Made by a program: the position numbers and the translations under genes
The notes under the pieces: generated by a model
The model's database searches: none
The model's input: only the letters and a program-made list of their open reading frames with translations
What the model was told of the DNA's origin: nothing
Source: Siderastrea radians
Taxonomy: Eukaryota > Cnidaria > Anthozoa > Scleractinia > Rhizangiidae
Assembly (NCBI GenBank): GCA_964017195.1
Contig: OZ024898.1
Span: 6,612,967-6,676,966 of the forward strand
DNA length: 64,000 bases
Direction of reading: 5' to 3'
Shown: positions 12,101-24,945 of the stretch, one piece after another
Layout of the letters: every line of letters begins with the position of its first letter
Position numbering within the stretch: position 1 is the stretch's first letter

Positions 12101-15100
12101 CTCCAGCAATGTAAGCTTCATGCACACCTAATATGAAAGTCTCAACTCAAATTTTAGGGCCAATAAATTTTATCCATTTGGCTAATCAAACGGGTGGTAT
12201 CTTGCATAGCCCCCCTACCCCTACACAAGGTGGGTCTTCATCGAGTACACTTGTTATGACCACTTCCCTAAGTGGTTCCATCTTTTTCCCACAACTCAGA
12301 AATCATTCTTTTAGATCCCTGTTTTCCCTGCTTTGTAGCTTTGCTGCACCCTTTTGTTGTGGCTCTTTGTTGACCCCTCCTCCTTCTTTCCTCCTTCCCC
12401 AACTGGAAGTATGAATAATTAGTTTCAACTGTCTACTATGCTTCACTTGTAACAGGCAAAAGTGAAACTGAAAAGGAATTCCTTGCCAACAGAGAAAAGG
12501 AGAAAGGAAATGAAGCCTTTCAGAGTGGCAACTACTCTGAAGCTTTGACATATTATTGTCGAAGCATTGATCTGAATCCTAAAGCAATAGCAGTGTACAA
12601 TAACAGGGCTTTGGCAGGTATGTACAATGCTATTTTATTCACTACAAAGAAATACTACTAAGATATTGTATAGAAAAAGGTGAAAGATTAGTGTACAGCA
12701 TAAATAGAAACCATGTTGTATTTAGGCTTTCTCAGGAAAGGAGTAAGAGGGCTGAAGGAGTACAGTATGTTGATTTTAATGGAGGAGGTCACTCCAGAAA
12801 CAGTGTATTAATATTTTTTGAAATCACCAATAAAAAGATAACACTAAGTTGAGTTACTGACCATGGTTTTAGCTTCTAAAGTGCATCCGATCCCACTGAA
12901 ATTCCTCTCCAAAGAGGGCCAAAATTCAACACTGCACGCTGCCATTATCTTCGTTTGCAAACTCCATGCAGTCGGTTAAAAAGCCGCCTTACCCCTACCC
13001 CCTAAAACTCATAAATATATGTGCAGAAGACAGTTTCTGATTGGTTTATATGTCTCCTAAACAACTGACAGTTTTAGAGGGCAAAAGAGTACCTAGTAGG
13101 GGAGGTAGGCGATAAAGCATCCTCCACGCAGAACATGCGCGCGGCACCGCCGGGTTTGGCTGGTGTACGAGTCAATGGGTTAACATTGGTTGTCCTTAAA
13201 AGTGCAAATTCAACATTTTTGAGAAACTCAACTTGGGATAAATTGAAGAAAGAAAACACATGTGAAACATCACTGCTGAATGCTGTAGCAGTAGAAACCG
13301 GATCATTCCACATTTCTGTGAAACTCCCCACCTACCCATCCCCTAACCCAACATTTTTGTACTTATTATCACTTAGAGCAAAATGTTGGGTAAGGGGAGG
13401 GGTAGATGGGGAGTTTCCCAGAAACGTGGAATGATCTGGGAAACCTGAGTACAGTGGAACCCCAATGTAACGAACTTAAGTATGATAACTAAGACCCCGG
13501 TATAATGAACGATATTCTTGATCCCAGTAATAGTAAAGTGTATGGAAACGGACATTGATATAACAAACCCCCATTATAATCAACACATTTTGCTAGTACC
13601 AATCAGTATGGCACTGGCACTTCATTATAATTTATTTGGGATTCACTGTAAATAATTACTGTACACTGTGGAGTAACCTATAGTTGATAATTGGCAAGTA
13701 GCCTAAAATATTGTGGTTTGGTGTTAAAAAAGTTAATATTTAGGTCATTTTTGTTGATTTTGTCTGTCAGAAATAAGGCTTGAAAAATACCAAGAAGCAA
13801 TTGATGACTGCAGCAAGGTCCTTAGTGTAGAACCTAATAATGTCAAAGGTATGTAATTATAAAATTGTGCTACAATGTAGGTAGTTTTTAGATTTTAGAA
13901 ATAAAATAAAAGCCACTTCTCACCTGTTACTGGGGACTAGTATTTTTTAAATTTTTATTATTGGATTTTTTTCGTAACACCACATTGGCCACTTATGAAA
14001 ATAATAAGTAGATGAGATAAATTAAAGCATATTTTAAAAGTAGCAATCCTGCCACATTTGGAGCTGACTGGTTGAATGCAAAGTAAATAAAAATGCAAAT
14101 TACATTTCTTGTGGAACTAATAAGGAGAATTTGTCTAACTATCAAGACATCTCATCCTTGGTGATAACTTCCTTTATTCTCATCACTTGAATGTTTGAAT
14201 AAGTAGTGATGATGTAAAATTAAAGAGAAAATTTTTGTCACTGTTAGGGCTTTAAGTGTTAATTAAAAAATCAGAATCTAAAGAGTGGCAAAACTGAACA
14301 CACTTTCACTTGAACCTTGTAATTTGTTTCTTTACATAATTATTGTCTTGTAGCTTATCTGAGGAGGTCCATAGCTCATAAAGCCCAAGGACTAAAAGAG
14401 GAGGCCACTGCAGACCTTTATAGCGTACTCGCTATTGAACCCAACAACAAGAGAGCCAAGGTGCATTATGGAGCAGCTTACAAAACATTCAATATATCAA
14501 AACTACAGTATAAAACAATTGTATTATTACATGTATATGTACACTGTAGCTTAATTTATTAGTCTGCCCTCTTTACCTCTCTGTGGGGGCGCGGCGGTGT
14601 AGTGGTTAGCGTGTTGGACTTCAGATCTGAAGGTCAGTGGTTCGTCACCCAGTCCCTGCCATTGTGTTGTTTCCATAGACAAGAAACTTTACCCCACATT
14701 GTCTCTCTCCACCCAGGTGTCACCCAGGCCCCAGTTGTTCAAAAGTTGGATAGCGCTATCCACCGGATAAATCACTATCCAGTGGATAACGCAATTGGTT
14801 TCCCTAATACTTATCCACTGGATAGTGATTTATCCGGTGGATAGCACTATCCAACTTTTGAACAACTGGGGCCAGGTGTATAAATGGGTACCGGCAACGT
14901 ACTGCTGGGGGGTAACTCTGCAATGGACCAGCATCCCGTCCAGGGGGGGGGGGTGGGTAGCAATACTCTCAGTTGCTTCATGTTACAGAAACCGGGATAA
15001 GCTTCAGCTGTGTGGGCCTCCTTGGCCTGAGTGCTACTTTTATCTTTTTTCTTTACTTCTCCAATTTATCATTAATAGGAATTGCTTGGTGAAATGAAGA

Positions 15101-18100
15101 AAAATGAAAGGTACTTAACTTAATGAGCTTTCTTTAGATTATTTGTTACATAATACCAAGGACATAAAATGTAAATGCCATTGACAATTTTTTCAACTTA
15201 AACTCGGTCCTTTTGCTATTTCTTTCTTGGATTACTGAGCACTCTCTTATGTTTACATGTACTATGGGATATTTAGATTCTATTTAGAGAATGAGTGACA
15301 AACAAATAAAGGATGCTAGTGAGGATTTTGAGCAACAAAATAAAGACAAAAATGCTCAAGACACAAATGTTCTATTTACCCTGGAAAAAATGGTAAATGG
15401 TAAATCAAATTTAAAATCATAGTGTAGGGAGTAGTCGCCTAATCTCCCAAGCCAGGGGCTCATGGAACTTTGGCCATTGATTTGCCTTAATACTGTACAG
15501 TGTAACTAGAGAGGTGTGACAAACACACAGACTCACAAACTCATGCACCCATTTTCACCCTCTTTAATAATGATTGATCTCTGTATTTCAGTAACGACAA
15601 AGAACCAATCAAGCCAACAGTATTGGAGGACTCAAGGATTTTAAAGCATGATTCAACAGACAATGAAAGAACCTCCCCAGGCATAGATAATTCTGTTGCC
15701 AATGAAAAAGGACCTTCAACTACAAAAAAGGGCAAAAGGTTAAAGATCATGGAAGTTGAGGGTGAAAATGAGACTGAAACTCCTGAGAATTTCAATGGAG
15801 AAAGTTCTGTGGACGAAGTTAACAAAACTTCTGATGTGGAGCAGCAAATGGAATCTAATGACAGAACTAAAGATAGTGAATGTTTGTCGTCTGCTCAGCA
15901 GCCACAAGCAGAAAAAGAGCCTGATTTGCCTGGACTAGTATTAAAAGCCCATGAAGAAGGGACACAATTGTTTAAGCTTGGAAGATATACTGAGGCAGCA
16001 GAGCAATTTACCCAGGCTGTTGATATTCTTCAAAAAGGTAATGAGTTTTTAAAATAATTTCTTTTGAGCAGTGAACATAAATTGCAAAAGGCCTAGATTG
16101 TGTACAAGCCCATTAAGTTAAAATTGGTAAATTGTAAGTGACATTAAATTACAACATAGAGTGCAGAGATTATTAAGTTACAGGAGGCATAAATTGTGAT
16201 CATGAAAACTAAATAAAGCTCTAGCAGCAATGAATCATTAAGCATGCAAAGTCTCTACGTTATGTGTAAAAAAGTAATTATAATTATTCCAAAGAGAGTT
16301 AATCACTTTTGGCATCAAGTGACAAATTACAGTTGACCCAAGCTATTGATGTCAAAAAATAGCACCATATTGATGCAAATAGACTCTTTTGAATACTCTT
16401 GATTATAAATGCTCCCTTTAGACCATTCAGCTATTTAATGCCCAATTTAACATGCATCCATCATGACATCATGACATGCATCCAGACATTTGATCGTTTC
16501 CAGTTTTCTCATGACCTGTATGTTTGATCAAGTAGTAATGCTGTAAAGAAAAATTAGATGCTTGTCACTATTGGAATTTAAAGGTTAACGATAAAATTAT
16601 GTCAATTTCTCTCTGATATTGGAATTAGTGCCCTCTCGGAGTAGTTCAGTTTGTAAAAAAAAATTCTAAGGGCTTTGTAAGAAAATACGGTTAAGTGATC
16701 CATAGCCCTTGGCTTTTGTTTTTCCACAGATAAATTCACCTACCGCTCAGCTCTGAGCTCACTGTTATGTAATCGCGGTTCATGCCTGATGAAGATTGGA
16801 GACTGTGCTGGTTGTGTGGCAGATTGTACAACAGCTCTGCAGCTTTTACCTGGTGATTTTAGGTCACTCCTTAAAAGAGCACAGGCATATGAAACTTCAG
16901 AAAAGTAAGATGTTATTGTTGTTGGTATTCCTCAAAATGCTAGATACCTATTGCATCATGTGTGGCCTTATCATTGAAAATGTGTAGATGGAGCATTTGT
17001 GCTAGATTAGTGCAAGGGCCATAATCTTCAGTTTTTCAAACTTTCACTTGTAACTGATTTATTATAAACATGCAGACATAGCATGTTGCTGCATTAAAAA
17101 CATGAACCAAGATATGTCGCTCACCGTTAAATTGTGTGGCTCCAGAAAATATCCATACCCCCAAGAGGGTCATTGGAAATTCCGAGGAGGAGGGGGGGTC
17201 TTAAAGGCCAAAATTTTAAAGGAAAGTATGAGCCTAAACTGGAATTTCCAGAGGGGTGGGGGGTTCAAACCAAAGACCCTCCATGGGGGGGAGTTTGGAT
17301 ATTTTCTATAGCAACACATTAGAATACAGTCATGTACTAACTTGTAAACTCAAAGATAATTATATTTATAGAAAATATAAGCTTTGTATTGTTTTTTTTT
17401 AATTTTTATAAAATCACAAAGATGTCAAATCATTCTTTCTTGAAAGTTGCAGCAGAACACCAAATTGCAGATTTACATAGCATGCAAAATGTTCAAGACA
17501 TGTATCTACATTAATTTTTGTGACTGCTAATTTATTTCTATGTTTGTCCTGATAAAGGTATGCTAAAGCCTGGTCTGATTATCAGATGGCATTGAGTGTG
17601 CAGTCTCATCACCAGGCAGCACTCCAAGGCAACTATAGGTGACTTTAACAGTTATTCCACAAGCCAAGGCTGTGCTCTAAGAAGAATCACAGGGTGCCCA
17701 ACCCTTAAGCATTATGCAAAACATGAGTTTTTCTAGTCGCCCGAGGACAAAAGTTAGTAGCCTAAGGCCCCCGGGCGCTGCTAGAGCACAGCCCTGCAAG
17801 CGCTTATTTAACTTAAGGTTAAATAATCACCTCATGTCCATCAACCATGTGAAAAGTAATCATGTTCAATTACTGTAAGTCCTTAAGGTGATTCCATCGA
17901 AAAACAATTTGTAATGAGAATTTGTTGAAACTTTGCACAGTTATTACTTAAACCTTGTACATTAAAAAAATAACATAAAAAGAGGGGGTCACTGTGTCTG
18001 ATTTCATGCTAGAGTGCTGTAGTATATAGGTACTTTGCCAGCTTTCGACAGCAATATTAAAACACCTATACTTGTACCAGGGACACTTATTACTTTAACA

Positions 18101-21100
18101 AAGTTATTACCAGCAAAGAAATATAAGCATTATTCTTATGATAGAAGAACAATAGTACAGTAAAATGTCTTAAAACTGCCGAAAAAATGAAACCAATGAA
18201 ATAATGGGCAAACCTAGCGTCTGCACGGTTCCGGTGAGACGCCTAAAATCTGACTGTAAATGGTGAATTAACCAGAATATTTCAAAATTGAATAATGAAA
18301 AAGACTTCAAGTTTAAATATATCGTGTAAAGTCGTATTTTACTTAAATAAATGGAATAAAAAAGTGGGGTCACCGAGTTCGTTTGGGAGAAAGCGACCAT
18401 TTATGTCTCTGAACAGCTGCGCTTTCATAGAAAACCTATCAAGTTCCGAACGCGCACGCTCGTGCACGCGCTAATCCCGCAAAAAATGATGCACAGAAAG
18501 GATGCACAATGCAATTGAATGGAATCACCTTAACTTTGGCAATCATAAATTGCTGAATTTTTTGTCATATTATTTTGTTGATAAACCATTTGCTTTTGGT
18601 GAAAACTTTTCAATGCCAAATTTGTGCACTTGACATTTCATCCAATTTCCTTATAATACAAAGGGTAGTTTCTTGCTGATATCCTCAGTTCGGTGAACCA
18701 CTGAAAAAGCTACGAAATTAACAACCGAGCTTCAGAATTTAATAATATTAATAACAACTAATAATATTATTAACGTTATAATGATATTATTTACTCAGAT
18801 TGCACAGTCAGTCGTCCACTACCTCTTTGAATGAGGCACACATTTGGCTCACAAAACAACAGATTATAATTATTAGAATTATTATTAATATGATTACTAT
18901 TAGATAACAGGACACAGCAGTGCATGCAGCCTTTATAACTAAGATAACAAAGGCATGCAGTGTTGTAAGCAACCAATGGAAGTAGAGTCTAAAGCGATTA
19001 AGTGTGTTAATGTGTTACCTGTTGTGAAATATCTTAACACAGACACTATACAAATATATTGCTAAAATTTAAAATCCCATTTCTGTCACTTGAATTGCTA
19101 GCTACCATCCCTCAAGTGCCATTTTCCCCTGATTCCCCATTCCTTTTCTTCTGCCACCTTCCCCTTTTTATCAGTTCACCCAGTTCACACACCCTGTTTC
19201 CTCCAACCTTTACTCATACAACAAAACCTAATGAAGTACCATTTGTTAGGGTATCCAAACATCTTGAGAGTCTTTATGGACCTGAATGGAGAGAAAAAGT
19301 TTCTCCACCTTCATCATCAGCAAGGACTGAGTCTTCTGCCTCTCAGACAGCTGTAAGCAGCTCATTATCCCACCCTACCCCTGTTCAGGCTGCTAGTGGT
19401 ACACTTCAGTCTTCCGACTCAGGCTCTGCAGCTGCAACCCCACCCTCCCCTGCAGAGGCTGTCAATGGTAGCACTTCATCCCCAACCCACCCATCCCCCA
19501 AGGCAAGTAGTTCCACCAGTGAGTCTCAGGGGGCTGCTGGCAAGAGTACTGTTGATCCAGCTGTGAGGTTTTCACAGTGTAAAGAAAAAGGAAATTCATT
19601 AGTGAAGCAGGTTAGTATCAGAGAAACTATGCGCTCTTAAAAAAGTTTGGGGCTCAGAAACAAAGTGGACAAACTCGCAAAAACCACTTTTTCTAAATTT
19701 ATATGATTGTGTTTGACAATTGTTTTCTGTTTTGCTGTTAACTGGTATTAGATGTTTTGTGATCTCCTTTCTAATTTAGGACGTTATGAAATGGGTGAAA
19801 TAATACATTCGGCTCACTTTGAGTCTGTATTGGAGTATAAAAATAATACTACTCCTATGTCTGAGATGGAGTAGAAAATTACAAAGTTTTTAAACTTGAA
19901 CGACCACAGCGACAAAGCATTGAGAGTTGCCTGATCTTAAGTAGACCTGGATCAGTAAAACTTTCAAAGTAAAAATATACGAAATGACAGATCCTTGCGG
20001 CAATTAAAGAAAGACAAAGAAGATGAAATAAATAAAGTAAAAAATATATACAACAAAAAATTGCCCATATATATTGCATATATCTTTTACTTTATTTGTT
20101 TCGTCCTCTGTGTCTTTCTTTAATAATGCCGTAAGGATCAGTCATTGGTATATTTTTAGCAAATTAAAGCATTCTTAGTCTGAGATGGGTAAGGTTTCTA
20201 GATCCCAGCGGAGCACCCTCAAAAGAGCTCTTTCAAGTACCCCACTCTCTGGACCCCCTAGAGGACCTGCATGAAAACTACAAGTTATGTTGCTTTTCCT
20301 CTCTTTCCTCTTAAAATTTCAATAATTTTCTTTAATAATATTTATTAAAACAAGTGCCACCCGCCCCTCTCCCCTTCTAGTTTGTCCTGTTGACTTTGCC
20401 AAGAAACTTTCTTTGGGTCCTGAAAGGTTAACTCTAAACATTAAACATAATGTACCAGCTTAGTGTACCATGATAGCAATAGCACCTTATTTCCCCAATT
20501 TTGTGTTGACCTAATTTTGGTCCTTTATTGTCACGTAATATATATTTTGCTAAACGGCAATGGTTCAGTCAGAGTTGGGCCAAAGATGAACTGCAGGTGG
20601 CCAGAGCTTAACCCGGTTGTAAGCAGCTGGCATGCCATAGACGACTAGACATCCTTCACTTGCGTAAAACTGAACTCTAAAATGTCCATTAAATCATTAG
20701 AACTCATTTCTCAAGTTGTTTGTTTGCTTTTGACAGAACCGTCACGAAGAAGCCGTGGAATGTTATACTGAATGTATAAACATTGATCCTGAAAATGTTG
20801 CTGTTTATACAAATAGAGCGCTGTGTTATCTACGACTTAATCAGGTATATTTCCGTCCTATCTTTCCCTTCCTTGGGTGTGTTTTTTTCGTCTGTTTTGG
20901 CATTATTTAGCTAGTCTGTGAAGAAGCGTGTCCTATTTCCTTTGCTTAACGCATCTACTGAGCAAAGAAGACACGGTTAAAAAAAAACCCACATATAAGA
21001 ACCAAGCTAACCTGCGATCAGGCCGAATTTTAGCATCGCTCTCATATTCTCTTACTTGGGTCGCTCGCTAAAATAGGGCCTGATACAATCTCTCACAGGA

Positions 21101-24100
21101 GTTCGTGTCGGCGGCCAAATTTTGGCCGCGGGAATCTCGCAATCTGATTGGCCCTTTAACAATAGAGCTGTCAACGGAAGTAAATTGTCTACGAGACTTG
21201 CTGGCCAAGGAACAAGTCTGCCGAGGTAAACGTGTCGCTCAAAGATATTCTCAGTGTATTCTCGTCGTTCAGGGAGAATTGTCATCATTTCTTTCTCTCC
21301 TGAGAATGGCGTCCGGTTTGACGCAAGCTGTCTCTCACTCGGAGCAGGGAAGTACAGCAAGAGTGAAGTATGTATCCCGTTTTATCGCATCGTGTCTCCA
21401 AATTTTTTATTTGAAGACTTTCAGCTAGTATTGAAAATATAAGCAGAATAGTGGTTGTTTCCTCGTTTTACGAAACAAAACGAAAAGCAAGTATCTTTCG
21501 CCAAGAGTTATCAACAAGTCAACCGATAATTCCGTTAACGATAAGCTGATGTTTAGTGAGAGCCGCACTCAGCGAGATGCTGTATTTATTTTTACCTAAG
21601 TAATAAAGACTTTCAGTTTATTCATTCAGTGTTAATAATGTCGTTTTAATGATCTCTGACATTGATATCAAAGGATCTGACTAGGTTTATAATAAATGTT
21701 CTTCGTTTTAAAATTCGCTGCTGTTTAGAGATGAAATTCGCTGGTAATCTCAAATATTTATCACTTCTGGAACAAAATTAAATTACAAAACACTCGTTTG
21801 TTTATAAACGGTTTTATTGATATCTTTTTGCTAAAGAGTGAAACTGAAGGTATTTCTCTTAATTTCCCAAGGTATTCTACGCAGAAAATCGGTGACCAAT
21901 GCGTAGAGAATATTTCCGGAGACCACCTGAAATGAGAAAGGATTCAAACATGCAGCATATTTTGGTACATGACAACCTCGTCGTGTTCTGAATTTTCATT
22001 CAGTTTCAGCTCAGACAGAGCAACTATGTACAATACCGGAGCGCGTACCTTCAAGTTGGAAATTTGAACGCTAGTGCCAAGATTTATCGTAGCCTGTGAT
22101 TTTCTTATTTTTGCCGACATTTGAGGACTTTTTGCGAATGCCATTACATACACATATGGGAAATTTGCATACCGAGGAACGTGCAAGCAAAACAAATTTT
22201 GATTGGCCGTTTTGTTGAATGTCAATCAATCAAAAAAGTGGGCGGCAGACGTTCCGTAGAAGAATTGTATCAGGCTCTATTTTTCGTTTCGCCCTTCCCG
22301 CTGGAATGTTCACAGAGCGAAAGGAAAATAGAGCCTGATCGCAGGTTAGAACCAAGCAGATTAAGAACCCGTAGGCTAAAATTTTGATATTTAAATCCTC
22401 ATTATATAAGAGCCTGTTAACCCTTTAAGCCCTTACAGGGCCAAAAATGAAATCTCTCTTTACATTATCACTACTTGTTCAAACATTCAAGCGCTGAGAA
22501 TAAAGGAAGTGATCACCAAGGATAAGACGTCTTGATACTTTGACAAATTCTCCTCACAAGTTCCATAAGAAATGTATGGAGAACAGTTGGGAGAATATGC
22601 AGCTTTATATCAGGACTTAAAGGGTAAAGCCTAAAAACTAAAACAGGTTCTGTTTGGAAATCTATTTAACAATTAGATTATTCGCTCTCGATTTCTATCG
22701 CGTGATAGTTGATGAGGCCGAAGGCCGAATCAACTATCACGCATAGAAATCGAGAGCGAGTAATCTAATTGTTTTAGTATAAATCTCGATTAATATTCCA
22801 CTAAAGTGAAAAGTTTTACATCATTGCACTGTTATTTTGAAGTATAAGACTGTGCCTGCCACTCACCTTTTCGCTACTCACTATCTATCACGGAATAGAT
22901 AGCGAGTAGGGTAGCCAATCAGATTGCAGCATTTGATAGAACGCTAGTAGATTTATACTAAAAAAAATAGCAGCAGTAACAGTAATAGTCAAATATCAAC
23001 GAACGATACTATCAACCAGTTTTATAATTCAAAATGACAACTTCAGTATATCTTTCTTATACATAAGGAAGGGACCACACTCATATAGGCTAGTTGTTGG
23101 ACCAGCAGCAAGCACCTTTTCCTCCTAAGAAAATAAGAACCTATTAAGTAACCGAAATGTCCTAAATTCTCAGTAGGTTTCAGTAGACAAATATATAACA
23201 ACCTTTTAGGCTGTCTTAGAGAAATCCAGGTTATTATATACGGGTTTTTACTGTAGGAGACGTCTGCACGCAGAATCCATATTTAGCCAACTCAAACCCA
23301 TCCCAGAATACTGTGCTTCTGGTTCACCAGCTAGTCACTAGTCCCATTTTTTCTTTCTGATCCTAGAATACTTCTAGTTTTTTTAAGACTCCATCACCAG
23401 AAACGTTGTACAGATCAAGAATTGGTTCTTGAGCAAAGATTTTGAACAAACAAAACCTTGGAATTGGCCTAAATATGCATGGCACAAAATTGCATGTTCG
23501 GGCACAAAGGCTGGTCCATTGTGAGGAACATCTTCATCTCAGACTGTGTTATTTAATATGTTACTTTGCTTAAGAAGGAGCTTGCAGTAGAAGACACCGC
23601 CATAACACCACCAAGCTAGGAATTTGCGTAAATAATTATGCGTGACACAAACCTACATGTTCAGGCATAAAGGCCGGTTCATGATGACGATCATCTTCTT
23701 ATCTGACTGTGTATATTTACGTTACTTTACATAAGAACGAGCTTGCGATAGAAGACACCACTGAAGCACTGAAACTTCAACCTAGCAACGTGAAAGCACT
23801 GTTCAGGAGAGCATTGGCCAAAAAGGTTTGTCTCTCAACGTTGATTGTTTGTGTGTTGTAGTATGTAAGTATAAGTGAGTATGTGTATTATTTTGGCCAA
23901 ACTGGTCCGTTGTATTTTTTACAAGTAAAAATGTCAAAAGTTTTGCATTAAGTAGGTACGTTTAGCCACTATGCCTGGCCAACAGGCGTAGTGTTTAAAG
24001 GGATATTCTGCAAAGTCACATACAATTTCTTTGTACATTTGATCCTCCCGTAAGTGACCACTCAAAATGTCAAGCATAAGTGGACGTTTATGGGAGGTGG

Positions 24101-24910
24101 TTGCTTTCGAGAGGTCGGACTACAGGGGATTTAACTTTTGATTTCTCAGGTTACCTAGTTTCAGAGGTTTGTTTCTTGAAACTTCATACAAACTGACATT
24201 AACCCAAAAACGAAGTGTAAGACCTTTGTAGTATTCACAAATTGGCAGTTCAAATAAGTCGAATTAGAGTTGTACTGCGCAACTCTTTACAAGTTGCACC
24301 CAGTGAGACGGGATCTTGTGTCAAGTGGTCGCTTACAGTAGGTTATAAACAATGGAAAGTTTCAAAATGTCGGCCCAAAAAGTTGGCTGCGGTCGGTAAC
24401 AAGAGGTGGTCGCCTACGAGACGTTCCAACTGTAGTGATTTCACTGAGAAAATTCAGGGGCACCCATCGAGAAAATTTTAGCAAAATACTTGAAATATCA
24501 TTTTCTGCTTTCTTACATTGTTTCAGAGCTTTTTAGAGGCATATTTGTGTAAGCTAATACAGATTGATCTGTTCGGCGTTTTTAGCTTAAAATTTAGTCT
24601 GCCGAAAATTTTGGGGAACAGAATTCTATCCACCGGATTGCCGGGCTGCTGATGGCTGTCCGAAAATGTGCTAGCTGACCTTATTTTGCACTCTGAACGA
24701 CATTGTTACGAAATTATTTTGTTAACAGCTGCCCCTCGTCTGGTCCACACAGTTTTCTTTGTTACGAAATTCTGAAATTCTGAGCTGATGTTTCGCCAAA
24801 GAAATCTCTAGCTTTCACTGCAAGTAAATCGTTAAAATCTCAGGAGATTTTAGGCCTTCCGAACAGATATTCCCCGAAACGAAGCGATTGACTGTACGTT
24901 TGTTTGTTTT

Positions 24911-24945
<35 letters not shown>

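Noticed and set aside
11433..12414. Series of ~100-aa Phe/Ser/Pro-rich ORFs
   Set aside because: Produced by a C/T-rich tandem repeat; unrelated in different frames.
14585..14655. tRNA gene
   Set aside because: Has A-box- and B-box-like sequence but no acceptor-stem closure that I can see, and it is followed by a SINE body; similar heads and tails occur elsewhere.
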